Shown here in pieces: positions 59,514-64,000 of a stretch of DNA of 64,000 nucleotides; the stretch's first letter is position 1; each line of letters starts with the position of its first letter. A program made the position numbers and the translations under genes. The DNA is from Arenimonas caeni. GTDB lineage: Bacteria; Pseudomonadota; Gammaproteobacteria; Xanthomonadales; Xanthomonadaceae. The notes under the pieces are model-generated. The model did not search any database, had not been told where the DNA came from, and saw only the letters and a program-made list of their open reading frames with translations. The stretch spans positions 1-64,000 of the forward strand of contig NZ_KZ679096.1 in NCBI RefSeq assembly GCF_003024235.1. The letters run 5' to 3'.

Positions 59514-60671
59514 TTATTCGGCGACGTTGGCGTCGGCCGGCGCTTCGCCGGCTTCGACCGCCCGCGCCGGGGCGCCGGGCTGCACTTTCTGCAGGCCCTC
59601 GATGATCATGCGGTCGCCGGCCTGCAGGCCCGCGTCGACCAGCCACTGGTCGCCGATGGTGCGGCTGACCTGCACCACGCGCGCTTCGACCGTGCCTTCG
59701 GCGGTGACCACCAGCGCGGTGGCGTTGCCCTTCGGGTCGCGGCTGATGCCCTGCTGCGGCGCCAGCACGCCTTCCGGGCGGGTGCCCAGTTCGACCACCG
59801 TGCGCACGTACATGCCCGGCAGCAGCAGGTGGTCGGGGTTGGGCACGCGCACGCGCAGGGCGTAGCTGCCGGTGCCCGGGTCGACGGTGACGTCGGTGAA
59901 CTCGAGCACGCCGGCGTGCGGGTAGGCGCTGCCGTCCTCGAGCAGCAGGGTCGCGCCGATGCGGTCCTGCTCGAGCCGGCCGGCTTCGATGTCCTTGCGC
60001 AGCTGCATCAGCTCGCTGGCCGACTGGGCCAGGTCGACGTACATCGGGTCGAGCTGCTGCACCGTCACCAGCGCCTGGGCCTGGTTGGCGTTGACCAGGG
60101 CGCCCTGGGTGACGCTGGACTTGCCGGCGCGGCCGTCGATGGGCGAGCTGATGCGGGTGTAACCCAGGTTCACCTCGGCCGACTGCAGCGCGGCGCGGTA
60201 GGCGGCCACGTCGGCGGCGGCCTCGGCGGCGGCAGCCTGGGTGCGCTCGTGGTCCTGCTGGCTGACCAGGTTTTCCTTGACCAGCTCGGTGGAACGCTCG
60301 GCGGCCAGGCGCGCCGACTCGGCCGAGGCGCGGGCACGGGCCAGGTTGGCGGCGGCGGCGTCACGCGCGGCGCGATAGGTGGCGTCGTCGAGCTGGTAGA
60401 GCACCTGGCCGGCCTTGACCAGGCCGCCTTCGTCGAACAGTCGCTCGCGGACGATGCCGGTGGCCTGCGGGCGAACCTCGGCGACCACGAAGGGCACGGT
60501 GCGGCCGGCCAGTTCGCGGGTGAGCGGCACGGGCTGGCTCTTGAGCGTCACCACGGTGACTTCGGGCGCGGGCATCTGCATCTGCCCGGCTTCGCCGGAG
60601 CAGCCAGCCAGCGCGACGCCGGCACCGAGCAGCAGCGCCAGCGGGCGCCAGGAGCGGGGGGAAACGGACAT
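59514..60671 (-). CDS. RND efflux periplasmic adaptor lipoprotein (AcrA/MexA-like)
   Basis: A 385-residue adaptor with a lipoprotein signal (lipobox LAGC, Cys about residue 24), a lipoyl domain (EVTVVTLKSQPVPLTREL), a coiled-coil hairpin with ALQSAEVNLGYTRI, then ISSPIDGRAG and a beta-barrel. ATG 60671 is chosen because the signal peptide starts there; the frame upstream is not signal-like. First gene of the operon, with promoter and operator just upstream. Confidence 0.94.
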   Translation of the reverse strand: MSVSPRSWRPLALLLGAGVALAGCSGEAGQMQMPAPEVTVVTLKSQPVPLTRELAGRTVPFVVAEVRPQATGIVRERLFDEGGLVKAGQVLYQLDDATYRAARDAAAANLARARASAESARLAAERSTELVKENLVSQQDHERTQAAAAEAAADVAAYRAALQSAEVNLGYTRISSPIDGRAGKSSVTQGALVNANQAQALVTVQQLDPMYVDLAQSASELMQLRKDIEAGRLEQDRIGATLLLEDGSAYPHAGVLEFTDVTVDPGTGSYALRVRVPNPDHLLLPGMYVRTVVELGTRPEGVLAPQQGISRDPKGNATALVVTAEGTVEARVVQVSRTIGDQWLVDAGLQAGDRMIIEGLQKVQPGAPARAVEAGEAPADANVAE

Positions 60672-60725
60672 GGGAAAGCCTCGGAAAGGGAAAGCGGCGG
60701 CCGCGCCAAAAGGCGCCGACCAGAA

Positions 60726-60743
60726 AGAATGAACGGTCATTCT
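60726..60743. promoter_or_regulatory. Putative TetR operator of the RND operon
   Basis: AGAATGAACGGTCATTCT is an inverted repeat with 7-base arms (AGAATGA/TCATTCT). It overlaps the -10 element of the promoter at 60739-60766 and lies about 55 bases upstream of the adaptor ATG. It is the likely binding site for the operon's own TetR protein. Confidence 0.75.
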
Positions 60744-60766
60744 ATTTTTGGATCCGGGCCTGTCAA
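60739..60766 (-). promoter_or_regulatory. Sigma70-type promoter of the RND efflux operon
   Basis: On the minus strand TTGACA (60766-60761) is followed by 16 bases and TAGAAT (60744-60739). The -35 is consensus and the -10 matches five of six. Transcription would start near 60732. The -10 lies in the arm of the palindrome, so a bound repressor would block polymerase. Confidence 0.75.
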
Positions 60767-60818
60767 GTGCCGGAACCCACCTCCGGCGCGGTTCTCCCGC
60801 CCCCGGCGGGCCGGTGGT

Positions 60819-61490
60819 TCAGTCGGCGGACAGGTTCAGGGCCAGATCTGCCGGGTCGGCACCGGGGGCATACGGAAGCAGGCCCAGGCAGGGGGCCGGC
60901 AGGGCCGCGCGCAGCAGGCCGAGGTAGGCGTCCGAATGCGGGCCCGGGGGCTCGACGGCATTGCCGATCCAGCCGGCGAGGCGGCAGCCGTCGGCGGTGA
61001 TGGCCCGGGCCGTGAGCCGGGCGTGGTTGAGGCAGCCGAGCTTGAGCCCGACCACCAGCACCACCGGCAGGTCAATCGCACGCACCAGCTCGGACTGTTC
61101 CAGTCCGTCGGCCAGCGGCGCCAGCCACCCGCCCACGCCCTCGACCACGACCCTGCCACCGGCCATCCCGGCGAGCGCGGAATGCGCGGCCAGCAGCGTC
61201 GGCAGTTCGACCCGCACCCCCGCCAGCGCCGAGGCGATCTGCGGCGCGGTCGGCTCGGGCAGCGCGTAGGGATTGACCAGCAGGTAGTCGGGCCGCGGCG
61301 CGCTGGCCGCCTGCAGGGCCAGCGCGTCCTCGTTGCGCCAGCCCTGCGGCGTACGGACGCTGCCGCTGGCCACCGGCTTCATGCCGACCGCCGGCCCACC
61401 GTCGCGACGCAGCGCGTGCAGCAGCGCGACGGCGGCGAAGGACTTGCCCACGCCGGTGTCGGTGCCGGTGACGAAACAGCCGCGCTTCAT
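60819..61490 (-). CDS. bioD: Dethiobiotin synthetase
   Basis: A 223-residue ATP-dependent carboxylase that closes the ureido ring to make dethiobiotin. Motifs: GTDTGVGKSFAA (P-loop), KPVASG and VEGVGGWLAPL. ATG 61490 is the family start; extension of the frame upstream (to 62246) is not like BioD. No other biotin gene is in the window. Downstream, a GC-rich inverted repeat without T-run (60796-60810) may help end transcription. Confidence 0.96.
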   Translation of the reverse strand: MKRGCFVTGTDTGVGKSFAAVALLHALRRDGGPAVGMKPVASGSVRTPQGWRNEDALALQAASAPRPDYLLVNPYALPEPTAPQIASALAGVRVELPTLLAAHSALAGMAGGRVVVEGVGGWLAPLADGLEQSELVRAIDLPVVLVVGLKLGCLNHARLTARAITADGCRLAGWIGNAVEPPGPHSDAYLGLLRAALPAPCLGLLPYAPGADPADLALNLSAD

Positions 61491-61583
61491 GGCGCTTTCC
61501 CAACGGTGCATTGCATGGCGTCCTCCCGCGCGCGTCCGCGCGAGCCCATACAATAGCGTCCCACCCACGATCCTGGAGCGCCG

Positions 61584-62072
61584 ATGTTCGCGCAGTCCGC
61601 CCTCACCGGCACCAAGGCCGAGCAGTACGCCCAGTTGCTCGAACAGGCCCGCGGCCTGATGCACGGCGAACGCGACCGCATCGCCAATGCCGCCAACCTC
61701 TCGGCCCTGGTCTACCACGCCCTGCCCGACCTGAACTGGGTGGGTTTCTACTTCTTCGACGGCACCGAGCTGGTGGTCGGCCCCTTCCAGGGCCATCCGG
61801 CCTGCGTGCGCATCGCGCTTGGCCGCGGCGTCTGCGGCACGGCCGCCGCCACCCGCGAGACGCAGCGCGTGCCCGACGTCGATGCGTTCCCGGGCCACAT
61901 CCCCTGCGACTCGGCGTCGCGCTCGGAACTGGTGGTGCCGCTGTACGCCGGCGACGCGCTGCTGGGCGTGTTCGACCTCGACAGTCCCCTCCCCGATCGC
62001 TTCGACGCCGAGGACCAGGCTGGCCTCGAAGCCATCGCTGCTGCGTTCATACAGTCGCTGCAACCGGCCTGA
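61584..62072 (+). CDS. msrC: Free methionine-(R)-sulfoxide reductase (GAF domain)
   Basis: A 162-residue GAF-domain enzyme. LNWVGFYFFDGTELVVGPFQG and the catalytic cysteines in ACVRIALGRGVCGTAA and HIPCDSASRSELVVP are those of fRMsr (E. coli MsrC/YebR), which reduces free methionine R-sulfoxide with thioredoxin. Cytosolic. It is divergent from bioD and followed by a TfoX-C domain gene 22 bases later. Confidence 0.94.
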   Translation: MFAQSALTGTKAEQYAQLLEQARGLMHGERDRIANAANLSALVYHALPDLNWVGFYFFDGTELVVGPFQGHPACVRIALGRGVCGTAAATRETQRVPDVDAFPGHIPCDSASRSELVVPLYAGDALLGVFDLDSPLPDRFDAEDQAGLEAIAAAFIQSLQPA

Positions 62073-62094
62073 ACCCGCCGGGAGAGACAGGACG

Positions 62095-62487
62095 ATGAGC
62101 GAGGGGAACAAGCTGCGCAACATAGGGCCCAAGTCGGCGGCCTGGCTGCGCCAGACCGGCATCCGCACCCACGAGGACCTCGTGGCGGTCGGCGCGCTGG
62201 CGGCGTTCGTGCGCGTCAAGCGCGCCGGCTTCAAGCCCAGCCTCAACCTGCTCTACGCGCTCGAAGGCGCGATCCTGGGCTGCCACTGGCAGGACGTGCC
62301 GGACGAGCGCCGCAACGAGCTGGTGGCCGCCGCCGGCGAGGAAGTGGCCAAGCTGCCGCTGCCCAAGGGCAAGCGCATGCCCGCCGCCGCGCCGGTGAAG
62401 ACCGTGCACCTCGACGGCGACGACGAAGGCGCCATGGCCGAACCGGACTTCGGTTTCGACGACCCCTCGTCCTCGCGCGACGACTGA
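62095..62487 (+). CDS. TfoX C-terminal domain protein
   Basis: A 130-residue protein. Residues about 5-85 (LRNIGPKSAAWLRQTGIRTH...GAILGCHWQDVP) are the TfoX_C helix-hairpin-helix-like domain found at the end of the competence regulator TfoX/Sxy. An acidic tail follows. The N-terminal TfoX domain is absent, so it is a stand-alone version. ATG 62095 is preceded by GGGAGAGACAGGA. Likely co-transcribed with msrC. Function unknown. Confidence 0.88.
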   Translation: MSEGNKLRNIGPKSAAWLRQTGIRTHEDLVAVGALAAFVRVKRAGFKPSLNLLYALEGAILGCHWQDVPDERRNELVAAAGEEVAKLPLPKGKRMPAAAPVKTVHLDGDDEGAMAEPDFGFDDPSSSRDD

Positions 62488-62491
62488 GGCC

Positions 62492-63070
62492 TCAGCGCAC
62501 CACCGCGTACTCGCGCGCGTCCTCGCGCCACTTCGGCGTGGCGCGGATCGTCGGCAGCACCTGGTCGACGGCGTCCACCAGCTGCCACATGGCCGCGTGC
62601 TCCGGGTTCATGAAGCGCTCCTCGATCACCTGCTGCATGAAGCCCTGCAGCGGCGCGTAGAAATTGCGCACGTTGAGCAGGATGATCGGGTTGAAGTAGA
62701 TGCCCAGGCGCTTGAGCGTGATCGCCTCGAACAACTCCTCGAGCGTGCCGCAGCCGCCCGGCAGCGCCACCACGGCGTCCGAGCCGGTGAGCAGCTTGTG
62801 CTTGCGCTCGCGCATGTCCTCGACCAGCTCGAGGTGGGTCAGGCCCGGGTGGCCCCATTCGAGGTCGGCCATGAACCTGGGCAGGATGCCGACTACCTCG
62901 CCGCCCTTCGACAACGCGCCGTCGGCCAGCGAGCCCATCAGGCCCTGGGAGCTGCCGCCGTAGACGATCGAGCAGCCCCCGGCCGCCAGCGATTCGCCCA
63001 GCGCGCGCGCGGCGGCGTGGAATTCGGGCGCCACTTTGGCGCTGGAGGCGGCGTAGACGCAGACGCGCAT
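62492..63070 (-). CDS. LOG-family protein (cytokinin riboside 5'-monophosphate phosphoribohydrolase-like)
   Basis: A 192-residue minimal LOG protein: VYGGSSQGLMGSLADGAL and ALPGGCGTLEELFEAITLKRLG carry the nucleotide site. Full family length, unlike the longer LOG protein at 6101-6994. It should release free base from a nucleoside 5'-monophosphate. ATG 63070 is chosen since the Rossmann strand (MRVCVYAAS) starts there. Convergent with the TfoX-C gene, with a 4-base gap. Confidence 0.93.
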   Translation of the reverse strand: MRVCVYAASSAKVAPEFHAAARALGESLAAGGCSIVYGGSSQGLMGSLADGALSKGGEVVGILPRFMADLEWGHPGLTHLELVEDMRERKHKLLTGSDAVVALPGGCGTLEELFEAITLKRLGIYFNPIILLNVRNFYAPLQGFMQQVIEERFMNPEHAAMWQLVDAVDQVLPTIRATPKWREDAREYAVVR

Positions 63071-63150
63071 GGTTCGACCCGTGACCTGTGGGGGAGGCCA
63101 TTGTGCCACCGGCGGGGCTATGGTCCGCGCACCATCCAACGGGATCCTGT

Positions 63151-64000
63151 ATGCGCCTGGCCTGCCTGCTGTTCGCCGCCGCCCTGGCGACCCTCCCCAT
63201 CTCCCCGGCCACGGGCGCGCAGGCGCCCGCCGCGCGCCGCATCGCCCTGAGCTTCGACGATGCGCCCCGCGCCGACGGCGCCTTCTTCACCGGGGCCGAG
63301 CGGACCCGCCGCCTGGTGGCCGGGCTCGACGCGGCGGGCGTGCAGGGGGCGCTGGTCTTCGCCACCACCTCCAACCTCGATGCTGCCCCCGACGGCGCCG
63401 CGCGCCTGCGCGCCTATGCCGACGCCGGCCACGCCATCGGCAACCATTCGCACGCGCATCCCTGGCTGCGCCGCTCCGAAGCAGACGCCTACCTGGCCGA
63501 CGTGCGCGCCGCCAACGAGCGACTGTCGGCCCTGGGCTTCGCCCCGGCGTTCTTCCGCTATCCGTTCCTTGACGAAGGCAAGGATGCGGCGCAGCGCGAC
63601 GCGGCGCGCGAGGGCCTGTCGGCGCTGGGCCTGCGCAATGGCTACGTGACGGTGGACAACTACGACTGGTACCTGGACGTGCTGGCCGCCGAGGCGCTGG
63701 CGGCCAACCCGGACTTCGACCGCGATGTCCTGCGCCGGCTCTACGTCGGGGTGCTGCTCGATGCCGTGCGCTTCTACGACGGAATCGGCCGCGAGACCCT
63801 GGGTCGCTCGCCGGCGCACGTGCTGCTGCTGCACGAAAACGACCTCGCCGCGCTGTTCATCACCGACCTGGTGGCCGCCCTGCGCGCCGACGGCTGGCAG
63901 GTCGTCCCGGCCGCGGAGGCCTACGAGGATCCGATCGCCGGTTCCGCGCCCGACACCCTGTTCAACGGCCAGGGCCGCGTCGCGGCGCTGGCCCGCGTCG
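63151..64000 (+). CDS. Polysaccharide deacetylase-family protein, partial
   Basis: A NodB-fold enzyme whose 3' end lies beyond the window; 283 codons are visible with no stop. It has a signal peptide (MRLACLLFAAALATLPISPA). Motif 1 LSFDDAP (catalytic Asp and metal Asp), motif 2 GNHSHAHPW (metal His pair), motif 3 FFRYPFLDEG and the late LLHEND (catalytic-side His) are in family order. The family removes N- or O-acetyl groups from polymers such as peptidoglycan or biofilm polysaccharide. Exported, so it acts in the envelope. ATG 63151 is preceded by GGGATCC and the signal peptide starts there. Confidence 0.9.
   Translation, partial: MRLACLLFAAALATLPISPATGAQAPAARRIALSFDDAPRADGAFFTGAERTRRLVAGLDAAGVQGALVFATTSNLDAAPDGAARLRAYADAGHAIGNHSHAHPWLRRSEADAYLADVRAANERLSALGFAPAFFRYPFLDEGKDAAQRDAAREGLSALGLRNGYVTVDNYDWYLDVLAAEALAANPDFDRDVLRRLYVGVLLDAVRFYDGIGRETLGRSPAHVLLLHENDLAALFITDLVAALRADGWQVVPAAEAYEDPIAGSAPDTLFNGQGRVAALARV

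Noticed and set aside
60796-60810. Rho-independent terminator after bioD
   Set aside because: CCCGCC...GGCGGG can pair, but the loop is 3 bases and there is no T-run, so it is only a weak hairpin.
57426-61556. A 1376-codon open frame opposite the RND pump and adaptor
   Set aside because: Antisense shadow with compositionally biased His/Arg/Gly/Ala sequence and no motifs.
1-64000. CRISPR arrays, tRNA/rRNA genes, insertion sequences, integrases, attachment sites
   Set aside because: I looked for spaced direct repeats, cloverleaf T-loop sequences, transposase or integrase motifs and terminal repeats, and saw none. Short RNAs cannot be excluded without a computed search.

Overview
The window is one continuous, very gene-dense stretch of a GC-rich gammaproteobacterial chromosome, most likely from the order Lysobacterales (Xanthomonadales). 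This rests on gene content: a recC-recB-recD cluster, acnD-prpF, a FecI/FecR-coupled TonB receptor with an STN domain, a deoCABD operon and QueD. The genus cannot be read from the sequence. Genes are packed with many 1-4 base start/stop overlaps. I found no rRNA, tRNA, CRISPR array or insertion sequence.

Layout. (i) 1-8154 is a block of visibly lower GC with two apparent operons. On the minus strand are tetR, a HlyD adaptor, a DevC-type permease, a DevA-type ATPase and a cytochrome c'-like protein. On the plus strand are a beta-CASP metallo-beta-lactamase nuclease, a LOG-family protein and an LpxR-like outer-membrane protein. Both operons carry the same 14-base imperfect palindrome upstream, which suggests one TetR regulon. 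(ii) 8081-15693 holds an HDAC-like deacetylase (probably frameshifted at its end), an FMN reductase, an internally deleted nitroreductase, GDPD, the deoC-deoA-deoB-deoD nucleoside salvage operon and convergent cdd. (iii) 15823-23002 holds a TonB receptor, its FecR anti-sigma and FecI sigma factor. Divergent from these is a secreted fusion of cyanophycinase and isoaspartyl peptidase. (iv) 23015-25034 has an SDR and pyrC. (v) 25095-31798 is a complete type I Wadjet anti-plasmid system (jetABCD). (vi) 31899-38954 includes a cupin, an esterase/Baeyer-Villiger monooxygenase fusion, small unknowns, an SDR, a CPBP protease and prpF. (vii) 38974-46621 has a YhhN enzyme, acnD (2-methylcitrate cycle), a membrane-anchored unknown, and a DgcA-like flavoenzyme with a Rieske oxygenase. 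(viii) 46590-55311 is recC-recB-recD. (ix) 55410-64000 holds queD, a TetR/RND efflux operon with a clear promoter-operator, bioD, msrC, a TfoX-C domain protein, a second LOG protein and the start of a polysaccharide deacetylase that runs off the window.

How the genes work together. The deo genes and cdd convert nucleosides to bases plus glycolytic intermediates, and share an FNR/CRP-type half-site pair upstream. AcnD and PrpF together carry out the dehydration and isomerisation steps of propionate oxidation. The Rieske/DgcA pair resembles sequential N-demethylation of a betaine. The TonB/FecR/FecI cluster beside the two-domain cyanophycin-type hydrolase could form a sense-import-degrade module. 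Wadjet (jetABCD) and RecBCD both act against foreign DNA. The least described items are the two-domain cyanophycinase/isoaspartyl peptidase, the esterase/monooxygenase fusion, and the TetR-linked pair of operons at the left end.
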